Positions 1 to 6,189 of a stretch of 8,075 nt of DNA are shown here, one piece after another. Under the pieces are notes generated by a model. That model was not told the DNA's origin. It worked only from the letters and a program-made list of their open reading frames with translations, and made no database searches. Each line of letters opens with the position of its first letter. The stretch's first letter is position 1. The stretch spans positions 1 to 8,075 of the forward strand of contig JACMMA010000437.1 in assembly GCA_014379275.1 (NCBI GenBank). The letters run 5' to 3'. A program made the position numbers and the translations under genes. Source of the DNA: Armatimonadota bacterium. GTDB lineage: Bacteria; Armatimonadota; Armatimonadia; Armatimonadales; Armatimonadaceae.

Positions 1-314
1 CCTAACGGCATGACTTTTCCGGCATCCGTCATGGTGCCGAGCGTTTTGACTTCCCGAACTATCCGCGATTCCAGCCATGACGCCTTGTCCGCGCCGCGCA
101 ATTCAGAAAGCGGTTCGACAGTGAGGGAAAACGTTTCGCCCGCCGCCAGTCCGGGCGGGGTCAGGACGACGCTTTCCCCGCTACGCTCTAGCTTCCAGCC
201 CGGAGCCAAGCTGCCCGCTGTTTGTGCATAGCCGGGCGCAGACAGCGACGCGCTTAATAAGCACATCGCAACGCAAACCGCACGGATCCCAACACCAGTA
301 AATTGCTTCGACAT
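1..314 (-). CDS. Exported protein of unknown function, 5' part only; paralogue of its upstream neighbour
   Basis: This is an open frame from an ATG at 314 running off the left edge, giving about 104 residues. GGGGGA five bases before the ATG serves as ribosome binding site. Residues 1-30 form a Sec signal peptide: Lys3 and Arg11, a hydrophobic core (AVCVAMCLLSASL), then a likely cleavage at GYA|QTAG. The mature part starts with a PGWK motif and continues with TPPGL, GETFSL, EPL, SWLESRI and LGT. These match in order PGWK, TPTDL, GEGFAL, EPP, RWLTARI and LGT in the 407-aa protein encoded just upstream, so the two share an N-terminal domain. The start lies 48 bases after the neighbour's stop, on the same strand, which fits one operon. 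The function is not recognised. The protein is likely periplasmic or secreted. The 3' end and any C-terminal domain lie outside the window. Confidence 0.85.
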   Translation of the reverse strand, partial: MSKQFTGVGIRAVCVAMCLLSASLSAPGYAQTAGSLAPGWKLERSGESVVLTPPGLAAGETFSLTVEPLSELRGADKASWLESRIVREVKTLGTMTDAGKVMPL

Positions 315-330
315 GAAAATCCCCCGAATG

Positions 331-347
331 ACGCCGTCGCGCGGCGT
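331..347 (-). other. Small stem-loop between the two exported-protein genes
   Basis: ACGCCG and CGGCGT form a perfect 6-bp stem around a 5-nt loop in the 48-base gap between the two tandem minus-strand genes. No T-run follows on the minus strand, so it is not a normal terminator for that direction. It could be an intercistronic stabilising hairpin, or chance in GC-rich DNA. Confidence 0.3.
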
Positions 348-362
348 TTCTTCCGTCACCGT

Positions 363-1586
363 CTACTTCTTCAAGTACGGACTACCGTCCAAATATAGCG
401 AGTCCTTTTTTCCTTTTTCCATAAACGCGAACGCCTTGCGCTCTACGCGCCCGTCCCGGTATTTGAGGGTCAGAGTGTAGCCGTCCAACGCGTAAGTACC
501 ATCCGTGGCGCTCTCGCTGGTTGCCGTCACCTGATCGCTCATCCCACCGGCGAAGCGCCCCGCCTTGAACCGCCCGTTCGGCAGGAACGTGATATCGTCC
601 GTCACCACCACCATTGTGCTACCGCCGAGAGCGGTGTTCCCGCCCCCGCTGATGCTGGAATAAAAACCGGTCAACTTCTCCCCCGGTTTCGCCGCCGGGA
701 GCGGACCATAAAAGTCGCCGTCGTCCCAGACGCCCTTGCTGTCCCGTATCTGCATCGTCGCGCCCTGTTTGCGCCACTTGCCCCAGGCGCTCGGACGGGC
801 GGTGCGCGCGGCAACGGGGTCGAAGTCGGCGAGCGGAACGTCGAAGTCCTCGAAGTACGTGCCGTCCTTCAGCACGATCATGGGTACGTGGATCATGATC
901 AGCCCGCCGCCCGCCCCGGTGCGCCCGAGCATGCGCGAGTAGATCCCGGCAACCTGCGACGCCTTCGGACCCGCTCCCGACCTGGTGTAGGCGGCGGCGC
1001 CACGCGGCGCGACAGGCCGCGGCTTCCTCGCCGTGCCGGAGTTCGACGCGACTTTCGATACGGCTCCGCCACGAACCTCGCTGTTCGCCAGCGCGAACAC
1101 GGCTTTGGTCGCGGTCGGTAGATAGCGGCCATAGATCGTTTTGTCCCCGGATGAAAGAATTCGGCTGAGACGCGCCTGCCCGTCGGTACGGCGCGTCGCC
1201 ATAAAGGCGACCATGTACCGTTTGCCGCTGGATTTGGCGCGGTAGGTGACGGCGCACGTGACAATATCAAGCCCGTTCTTCGTCAGCCGGGTCGGTTTCG
1301 CCCGGCTGATCACGGTGCCCAGTCTCGCCACGTCCGCGTCTATCCGTGCCGTCAGCCACCGTTCCAGATCTTCGCCCGCGAGGTCGACGGGCGGTTCCGC
1401 GACTAGAGCGAAACCCTCGCCGGGTTGCAGATCGGTCGGCGTGTAGGTAGTAAGGCTTCGGTCACGCGCGACCTTCCACCCCGGCAGAATATCGCCTTGC
1501 GCGACCGCATCCGCAGTGATGGCGGTGCACGACAGTACGACCCCCAGGACAGGCACCGGTCCCATTCGCGCGAGAACATTGAGCAT
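363..1586 (-). CDS. Exported two-domain protein of unknown function (407 aa)
   Basis: The start is placed at the ATG at 1586, not at the longer open frame reaching 1745. Here AAGGGAG lies 8 bases upstream and a signal peptide begins at once: residues 1-29, core VPVLGVVLSCTAI, likely cleavage AVA|QGD. The extra 53 upstream residues look non-coding. The mature protein has three parts. Residues 32-165 are an N-terminal domain shared with the next gene downstream (PGWK, TPTDL, RWLTARI, LGT motifs). Residues about 170-212 are a low-complexity linker rich in Ala, Gly, Ser, Arg and Pro. Residues about 225-407 are a beta-rich C-terminal domain with Gly-rich turns. That domain ends in a strand pattern (GTYALDGYTLTLKYRDGRVERKAFAF, in outline) of a kind I associate with uncharacterised exported proteins. 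No catalytic motif is evident. The role is probably periplasmic or at the cell surface. The family is not recognised by name. Confidence 0.85.
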   Translation of the reverse strand: MLNVLARMGPVPVLGVVLSCTAITADAVAQGDILPGWKVARDRSLTTYTPTDLQPGEGFALVAEPPVDLAGEDLERWLTARIDADVARLGTVISRAKPTRLTKNGLDIVTCAVTYRAKSSGKRYMVAFMATRRTDGQARLSRILSSGDKTIYGRYLPTATKAVFALANSEVRGGAVSKVASNSGTARKPRPVAPRGAAAYTRSGAGPKASQVAGIYSRMLGRTGAGGGLIMIHVPMIVLKDGTYFEDFDVPLADFDPVAARTARPSAWGKWRKQGATMQIRDSKGVWDDGDFYGPLPAAKPGEKLTGFYSSISGGGNTALGGSTMVVVTDDITFLPNGRFKAGRFAGGMSDQVTATSESATDGTYALDGYTLTLKYRDGRVERKAFAFMEKGKKDSLYLDGSPYLKK

Positions 1587-2071
1587 GGTCTTATCTCCCT
1601 TCACCAGAGGATCGTTACCCAGGGTAGGATAATCGATAAACGTTCGACGTATGGCCTGTCCCATCACCGACAACAGTTCGAGTAAGTACTTTGCCGTAGG
1701 TATCGAACGCCCATTACGCCGATCACTCAGTATTTGTAAGAACAAGGGTCACATCATATTGTTTTCATAGCGGTTTGCCACCGATGACGTCAGCTCAAAC
1801 CGGACCTACCCTCCGTTGTTCGAAAATCGTAGCGCCGGTCGGCCGCCAACAGCGTCGGCCAACTATAATCTTCCCCCCTATTCTCAAATTTGGCTTCGAC
1901 TAGTAAACCAATACGCGATTGCGTACATTGCGACTCAAATTTACCTCCTGAACTATTACTTCATCGTCTCGTTCTTCAAATAATCTTACGTCTGTCGTTA
2001 GCGAATTGTGACAGAGTTGAGCGATGAATGACCGCGTTAGCGATGATCCAAACGTTTAGTCGGGCGTAAAT
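1587..2071. other. Intergenic stretch with no recognisable gene
   Basis: About 485 bases lie between the exported-protein gene and the RHS relic. The part from about 1745 to 1990 is visibly AT-richer than the flanks and has stops in every frame. It holds a good Shine-Dalgarno-like AGGAGGT on the minus strand (1943-1949), but only a 12-codon frame follows. It also holds the nonamer CTCAAATTT twice, starting at about 1883 and 1934. No promoter could be assigned convincingly to the gene at 1586. The stretch may be further decayed sequence continuing the RHS relic. Confidence 0.5.
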
Positions 2072-2286
2072 GCCGGGGTGTACCATCTTCGCCGTACGGT
2101 TGCCGATCGCTGTCAGAATGGGACATTCCGCCGCGTCGAACGAGTAGGTCTGGATCTTCCCGTCGCCGTAGCGCGCCGTTCTCCGGCGGCTCTGCTCGTC
2201 ACAGGCATACACCCCAACTAGCTCTGCGCGTTCCGCGTCGCGATCCTGTCCGACTTGCGTTGACCGTTATCGTTGTATGAGTGCTC
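2072..2286 (-). pseudogene. Decayed RHS/YD-repeat protein fragment (relic 1)
   Basis: Two minus-strand frames together read as YD repeats of the RHS family, which are normally very large surface proteins or toxin carriers. The first frame (2221-2286) gives SYNDNGQRKS and then a TAG at 2218. The second, offset by one base, gives YACDEQSRRRTAR, GDGK and TYSFDAAE, then AIGNRTAKM (2072-2212). The aspartates of the two YD-like motifs in the second frame are 20 residues apart, close to the usual repeat period. A frameshift, an in-frame stop, several substituted tyrosines and a total of only about 70 residues show this is a remnant. No intact RHS core or toxin tip is nearby. RHS homology is judged by pattern only. 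It is supported by the similar, independent remnant at 4617-4820. Confidence 0.6.
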
Positions 2287-2459
2287 GTTAGGAAGTCGCC
2301 GCTCGCTCCGTGCTGAACGAGAGGCGGCTTCGGCGAATCCCGCTCCCTCAGAAGAACGAGATATGACGGCAGAGATCCGCCCCGGCTCCTCCGCAGACGT
2401 GATGCCCTCCGCCACCGGATTATAGGCTATACTGCTGGAAAGACTTTAGGAGTACAAAC

Positions 2460-2708
2460 ATGCGAGGTAGCAAACTAACCGTGCCGATCAAGGCGGTAGA
2501 GTTCGCCGTCAAGGGGAACCTGTCCGAGGACGTCAAGCTGGAACGGCTACGACTATTCCTAACGCAGGAGGCGGAGCGCAAGAGCATCAGCCTCGACCCG
2601 AGCGGGCTCATCCTACAGGGGCGGGTGGACGGCAAGGATGAGTTCTTTTTCTACAATGGTCCGAAGGGCAAGCCCCTCGCCATCCCCGAGACGACGGAAC
2701 CGGGTTGA
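2460..2708 (+). CDS. Small conserved-looking protein of unknown function (82 aa)
   Basis: The ATG at 2460 has a clear Shine-Dalgarno, AGGAG, seven bases upstream, and a TATACT -10-like hexamer lies at 2428-2433. The protein is soluble and mixed alpha/beta. Residues 4-18 are a likely strand pair, 22-41 a charged amphipathic helix (SEDVKLERLRLFLTQEAERK), and 44-66 a second strand pair ending in FFFYNGPKG. There is no signal peptide or membrane segment. Codon choice is GC-rich like the surrounding genes, and the reading frame is balanced in composition, which argues for a real gene. It is followed 110 bases later by another small plus-strand gene and may be co-expressed with it. The family is not recognised and no function can be assigned. 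Confidence 0.65.
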   Translation: MRGSKLTVPIKAVEFAVKGNLSEDVKLERLRLFLTQEAERKSISLDPSGLILQGRVDGKDEFFFYNGPKGKPLAIPETTEPG

Positions 2709-2818
2709 CCAGGATTTCCCGCGGGCGTGCGCGCAGGACAAAAAAGAACCAAATATACAAGGCGGGGAAAGCGCGGGTTGTCGCTGGATAGTATAACGAG
2801 AAAGTAGGTCAACGAAAC

Positions 2819-3172
2819 ATGTGGCTATTGAACGAAGAAAATGAACTGATCAACCTGGACGTCTTCGTCGCGATCCGACTCGAACCGGTACCGGACGAAG
2901 AAAATCTATACTGCCTAGTCGGCGTGCTCGGTGGCGAGGGCGACCCCGGCGGAGACACCGATTCCGACAGCGAGGGGGAGGACGAGAGCGAGAGCGACGA
3001 AGCGTTCGTCCAGTTGTCGCCGCCGCTACCGAAGGGTGCCGCCGACGCGCTATTCAACACCATCATCGGCAAGATCAACCCGGTTCGGGTCAAGGAATTC
3101 ACCGCAGCCCCCGCCCGCCCGCAACGCGATCAGGGTTACCCGCGTTCCAGACAGGCGCGAGGGGGGCGTTAA
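2819..3172 (+). CDS. Small protein with an acidic insert and a basic tail (117 aa)
   Basis: The frame opens at the ATG at 2819 with a weak upstream AGGT (10-base spacing) and ends 20 bases before the stop of the convergent beta-propeller gene. Residues 1-38 (MWLLNEENELINLD, AIRLEP, YCLVGVLGG) look like two or three beta-strands. Residues 40-61 are a highly acidic, Gly/Ser/Asp/Glu low-complexity segment. Residues 62-91 form a strand and a helix (AFVQLS, AADALFNTIIGKI). Residues 92-117 are an Arg-rich tail with no apparent fold. The pattern resembles short single-domain proteins whose strand-strand-helix core carries the acidic stretch as an inserted loop, but I cannot name the family. No signal peptide is seen and the protein is likely cytoplasmic. 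Function unknown. Confidence 0.6.
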   Translation: MWLLNEENELINLDVFVAIRLEPVPDEENLYCLVGVLGGEGDPGGDTDSDSEGEDESESDEAFVQLSPPLPKGAADALFNTIIGKINPVRVKEFTAAPARPQRDQGYPRSRQARGGR

Positions 3173-3192
3173 ACCGGGTCATGCCGCGATAC

Positions 3193-4470
3193 TTAGCGCG
3201 GTGCGGAGGTCGGGCGGATGTCGTACGCCCAGAGCGAGCCGAGGTCACGGACGTAAAGACGACCGCCCGCGACCGCCGGATACGCCCACGCTTTCGCCTC
3301 GCCCCGCACGGGTTGGTCCGGGGGCGTGAAGCGGCCCAATTCCCGGTAGGCTTCGGGGGTCGCCTCGACCAGCGCGACGTCGCCGTTCTCCCCCCGGACA
3401 TAAAGACGCCCGTCGGCGTAGCAGACAGACCCGGCTCCGACCGAACGCTCCTCCCAGCGCACCTTGCCGGTCGCATATTCCGTGCAAAGCAGCACCGCGT
3501 TCGTCGTCCCATACAAATAGTCGCCCACCTTGACCGCGCCGCCGAGCGCGTTCGGTGCTTTACGCTCGACGTAGACCGGCTCGGCACTGACCGCCCCGCC
3601 CGTCGTCTGGAGCCGGGCTAACCCGCCCCCTGTCGCGGCGGCACTGTAAACGGTGTCGCCCGCGACCACGGGTGTGGCCATATGAACGCCATATTGCTTG
3701 TCCAGAGTCTTATCGAAACGCCACAGAAATTTGCCCGTCCCGGCGTCCACCCCGACCAACCCTTTGCTTAAAAACTGCACGTACTGCCGGACGCCCCCGA
3801 CGCTTTCGAGCGGCACGACGGAAGAATAGCCCGCATCGTCCCCGCCCGGCACAGGCGATTTCCACAGGACCGCGCCGGTGCGCTTGTCGAGCGCGACGAG
3901 TGTCGCCTCCTTGCCGCCTGGCGTGACGACGACTTTGTCGCCGTCCACCAGCGGCGATTCGGCATACGCCCAGACGCCCGGCTTGCCGCCGAAATCCGTG
4001 CGCAGGCTCTTGCGCCACCGCACCTTGCCGGTCGTCGTTTCCACGCAGGCGAGATCACCGTCCGAACCGAGGGCGTAAAGCAGGCTGCCGTCGAGGGTCG
4101 GCGTCGAGCGTGCGCCGGGGTAACTGGGTTGTTGGTCGGGGTTCCCCACCTTGCCGATCCGGGTGGACCAGATCGGCTTGCCGTTTTTGGCGTCCCGCGC
4201 CGACACGAACTCGTCGTCCATCCCCGTATTGCCCACCAGATAAACGCGCCCCCCCGCCACCGCGACGCTGCCGTAGCCGAGTCCCACGTCTTTGACCTGC
4301 CAGAGTAGCTTCGGTCCCGCCTTGGGCCACGTTTTGAGCAGGTTCTTCTCCTGCGAAACGCCGTCCCGCTTGGGACCGCGCCACTGGGTCCAATCGTCGG
4401 CGCGGGTCGCCCCCGCCAGCAACAGCAGACCTAATCCGATACACGCCCGTGCCAACCCCGTATTTCTCAT
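3193..4470 (-). CDS. Exported PQQ-like/BamB-like beta-propeller protein (425 aa)
   Basis: The start at 4470 is chosen over the open frame extending to 4749. It has AAAGGA about 8 bases upstream and begins a signal peptide (residues 1-24, core IGLGLLLLAGA, likely cleavage TRA|DD), while the upstream extension overlaps an RHS relic in another frame. The mature protein opens with WTQWRGPKRDG, a typical entry to this propeller group. It then repeats a [TN]GxxxW blade motif at residues 96-101, 147-152, 198-203, 245-250 and 334-339. GG/DGxxYxxG strands alternate with these (73-81, 353-360, 402-409). This is the PQQ_2/BamB-type propeller fold. The catalytic parts of PQQ alcohol dehydrogenases are not apparent, so a binding or scaffold role in the periplasm is more likely than an enzyme. 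True BamB function is not implied. The gene stands alone, with its own likely promoter. Confidence 0.9.
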   Translation of the reverse strand: MRNTGLARACIGLGLLLLAGATRADDWTQWRGPKRDGVSQEKNLLKTWPKAGPKLLWQVKDVGLGYGSVAVAGGRVYLVGNTGMDDEFVSARDAKNGKPIWSTRIGKVGNPDQQPSYPGARSTPTLDGSLLYALGSDGDLACVETTTGKVRWRKSLRTDFGGKPGVWAYAESPLVDGDKVVVTPGGKEATLVALDKRTGAVLWKSPVPGGDDAGYSSVVPLESVGGVRQYVQFLSKGLVGVDAGTGKFLWRFDKTLDKQYGVHMATPVVAGDTVYSAAATGGGLARLQTTGGAVSAEPVYVERKAPNALGGAVKVGDYLYGTTNAVLLCTEYATGKVRWEERSVGAGSVCYADGRLYVRGENGDVALVEATPEAYRELGRFTPPDQPVRGEAKAWAYPAVAGGRLYVRDLGSLWAYDIRPTSAPR

Positions 4471-4497
4471 CCGTCCGGTTCCTTTCGCCGCCGTAGT

Positions 4498-4527
4498 ATT
4501 ATCCCTCGGGAATGCCGCCGGGGGCAA
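4498..4527 (-). promoter_or_regulatory. Likely sigma70-type promoter of the beta-propeller gene
   Basis: On the minus strand TTGCCC (4522-4527) and GATAAT (4498-4503, five of six to consensus) are separated by 18 bases. Transcription would begin about 20 bases before the ATG at 4470, just ahead of its ribosome binding site. The site lies between the RHS relic and the gene. Confidence 0.45.
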
Positions 4528-4616
4528 TGGCGAATCACGCAGACATTGCCGCCGCCCGCCTGAGTCGGCTTGGACGGGGCCGGTCGCCTTGCGGGTGGAG
4601 CCGAGGAACCGATCTG

Positions 4617-4820
4617 CCACGTCACGATGCGGTTCGCGTCGTCGAAAGGGTAGGTCTCGCCCCCCGTGACGTTGTCGGTTTTGGCGGTGCGGTTCCCCAT
4701 CGCTTCGAAGCCGCAGCTCTGCGCCTGCCCTGCGAAATGGCGGAGTCATTTACGGGTGTCGCCGTGGTTCGCCGTCTTCAGGTGATTCTGTTCGTCATGC
4801 CCGTAGGTTCCGTTCAACAG
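4617..4820 (-). pseudogene. Decayed RHS/YD-repeat protein fragment (relic 2)
   Basis: One minus-strand frame reads GTYGHDEQNHLKTANHGD, then a TGA at 4746-4748, then FEAMGNRTAKT and TYPFDDANRIV. These are YD-repeat features of RHS proteins (YxYDEQNRL, YDAMGNRT, YTYDDANRL). The last two repeat positions are exactly 21 residues apart. An in-frame stop, substituted Tyr/Asp residues, TGA stops close on either side of the readable part and the lack of a ribosome binding site make it a fragment, not a gene. It shares the GNRTAK repeat core with relic 1 about 2.5 kb away, so both probably come from one dispersed family. It sits between a 108-aa orphan gene and the beta-propeller gene. Confidence 0.65.
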
Positions 4821-4845
4821 TCACTAACCTTATGCCTAACGAGTA

Positions 4846-5172
4846 TCACATAGATTTCATAGTATGCCAAAACTTGGCTAAAAACCAATGTTTTCTTTGA
4901 GCACGAACTGTCGAGTATCGGCGCAAAAGAGCATTTATCTTTGTCGCAGAAGCCAACCATAGCTCGTATTCTTCATCGCTTGAGAACCCGCCATCGGGAA
5001 CGTTGGGAAGTTTTGCATAAAGTTCGTCGAGTTTGATCTTTATTTCGTCCTCTTTCGCTTGCTGCGCCACTGAGTCGTTATGTATTCTTTCCAGCCATTT
5101 TTTACAGTTGGAGGGAGACTTGATGCCCTCCTGCATCATTACTATTCGTACCATCAGGTCAGATACGGACAT
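4846..5172 (-). CDS. AT-rich orphan gene, helical protein of unknown function (108 aa)
   Basis: The ATG at 5172 follows GGGGAG at a 9-base spacing, a good ribosome binding site. The protein is largely helical by eye. Residues 1-14 are hydrophobic. Residues 24-53 are a long charged helix (CKKWLERIHND onward to IKLDELYAKL). An acidic turn follows at 59-70 (PDGGFSSDEEYE), then residues 71-95 are a second helix. The C-terminal end is basic and aromatic (RKHWFLAKFWHTMK). There is no signal peptide and no clear membrane segment. Base composition is clearly more AT-rich than every neighbour, which suggests foreign or recently acquired DNA. It begins 42 bases after the terminator closing the aroC operon and ends 25 bases before the RHS relic. 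The family is not recognised. Confidence 0.65.
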   Translation of the reverse strand: MSVSDLMVRIVMMQEGIKSPSNCKKWLERIHNDSVAQQAKEDEIKIKLDELYAKLPNVPDGGFSSDEEYELWLASATKINALLRRYSTVRAQRKHWFLAKFWHTMKSM

Positions 5173-5214
5173 TTAGCTTTGCTCCCCATCGTCAACAGTG
5201 TTAGATAGAAACTC

Positions 5215-5244
5215 AAAAAAACTAATACACGTCGCGTGAATTAG
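5215..5244 (-). terminator. Intrinsic terminator of the aroC operon
   Basis: On the minus strand CTAAT-T-CACG, a CGA loop and CGTG-T-ATTAG form a hairpin with one T-T mismatch, followed directly by seven Ts (5215-5221). It lies about 90 bases after the last gene of the operon and just ahead of the separate 108-aa gene. Confidence 0.75.
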
Positions 5245-5335
5245 AGATTGCTGAAGAGTCTCGCGTTGCCTCGGCCACGTCGCGCCTCTTCTCTTCCATG
5301 AGGTTGCCGGTTACACTCACTTCGCCGATGGCGGC

Positions 5336-5539
5336 TCACCCGCGCGTGGACCGGTGGTTTTTCGGCCTTATTAGCCGATAGAGTGACCTAACCAGAAATC
5401 CGCAACAAATAACTGTCATCAGAACCGTCAGAAACATTGCGACCTCCGAACCGGTCCATTTCGCGAACAAGGGATATCCGCGCGACCAAAACCCCACAAT
5501 CATGAGGGGGGCACCGAACACGATAGTTTTATCTGTCAT
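5336..5539 (-). CDS. Small two-helix membrane protein (67 aa)
   Basis: The start codon overlaps the stop of the kinase gene by 4 bases (ATGA), and GGAAAG lies 9 bases upstream, so translation is probably coupled. Two hydrophobic stretches are visible. Residues 5-18 (TIVFGAPLMIVGFW) are short, possibly extending over the SRGYPLF turn. Residues 33-51 (VAMFLTVLMTVICCGFLV) are followed by a basic tail (RSLYRLIRPKNHR). The positive tail predicts a cytoplasmic C-terminus. It has no recognised domain. As the last gene of the aroC operon it has no obvious link to aromatic biosynthesis. It could be a lineage-specific inner-membrane protein. Confidence 0.65.
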   Translation of the reverse strand: MTDKTIVFGAPLMIVGFWSRGYPLFAKWTGSEVAMFLTVLMTVICCGFLVRSLYRLIRPKNHRSTRG

Positions 5540-6189
5540 TGCGTTATTCTTTCCGTTACGCCGGTGTCGTGCGACGCGCCAAGCCGCTTCGCGACAAGGT
5601 CGAATAACGGACGGTAATCTACCGAAGCGAGTTCTGTGGTGTCCAGTATGACCAGATCGTCGCTATTCTCCAGGATCAGTGGTTCGTCCGACCCCGCCAT
5701 CATTACATCACCGACTTCTGTCAGATGCTGCAATCCACCGTGCCCTGGATGCCGGTCGGTTCGCTCCCGCGCGATGAACCGTTCCAGAAGAATGTCGCCC
5801 CGGCATTGCAGATGCACTTGAAGGGCGCGGAACGGGTGTTGCTCTCGGAGCGACGCGATCCGCGGGGAGAACAGGCGGCTGTTGAAGTTCGCCTCGAATA
5901 TCGCCGGGACGCCGCTCCGGACGCACTGCCCCAGCGCGATTTCCAGACAGCCGAGGCTGTAGCGACCGAGAAGTTGAGACATTTCCCGCGTCAGGCGGCT
6001 TTCGTAGTCACCGTCCGGGCAGACGATGTCGAACATCATCTCCTTGAACGCGTCTTTGGAAAACAAGGGCAGATCGAACCGCTCGGCGAGGGCGCGGGCG
6101 AGTGTCGTTTTGCCGGTGCAGGACAGTCCGGTGACGAAGATAACGAGGGGTAATGCCGCGCGTTCGTCGGGTTCAGCGGCGCGGTCCAT
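5536..6189 (-). CDS. AAA_33-type P-loop kinase-like ATPase (217 aa)
   Basis: The protein has a Walker A loop GLSCTGKT at residues 21-28, the SKDAFKE segment at 44-50 (a substrate-side Asp as in zeta-toxin and chloramphenicol-phosphotransferase-like kinases) and EANF at 99-102. A lid-type Arg-rich motif RERTDRHPGH lies at 141-150, and a VILDTTE strand at 180-186. This set and the length fit the AAA_33 family of small-molecule phosphotransferases. The substrate cannot be read from the sequence. It is not a typical shikimate kinase: the usual GGG and RP substrate motifs are missing, although a kinase after aroC would invite that label. The ATG overlaps the Nudix stop by one base (TGATG), so translation is probably coupled. 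The protein is cytoplasmic. Confidence 0.8.
   Translation of the reverse strand: MDRAAEPDERAALPLVIFVTGLSCTGKTTLARALAERFDLPLFSKDAFKEMMFDIVCPDGDYESRLTREMSQLLGRYSLGCLEIALGQCVRSGVPAIFEANFNSRLFSPRIASLREQHPFRALQVHLQCRGDILLERFIARERTDRHPGHGGLQHLTEVGDVMMAGSDEPLILENSDDLVILDTTELASVDYRPLFDLVAKRLGASHDTGVTERITQ

Noticed and set aside
10..231. Plus-strand open frame of 73 codons at the left edge
   Set aside because: It is antisense to the partial exported-protein gene, which has a signal peptide and a paralogue next to it.
1587..1745. 53-residue N-terminal extension of the 407-aa exported protein, from a TTG
   Set aside because: It would bury the signal peptide. The ATG at 1586 has AAGGGAG at ideal spacing.
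1864..1869. Perfect TATAAT on the plus strand
   Set aside because: No -35 at a suitable distance and no plus-strand gene downstream until 2460.
2718..2750. GC-rich inverted sequence followed by an A-run, considered as a terminator after the 82-aa gene
   Set aside because: The run is A, not T, on the plus strand, and on the minus strand it precedes the hairpin, so it terminates neither direction.
4471..4749. 93-residue N-terminal extension of the beta-propeller frame
   Set aside because: The extension has no ribosome binding site, is Arg/Pro-rich like an out-of-frame shadow, and overlaps RHS-like coding in a different frame. The ATG at 4470 has a good ribosome binding site and starts a signal peptide.
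5536..6189. Shikimate kinase (aroK) assignment for the kinase after aroC
   Set aside because: The Walker A loop fits, but the shikimate-binding GGG and RP motifs are absent, and the RHPGH lid motif points to the AAA_33 group.
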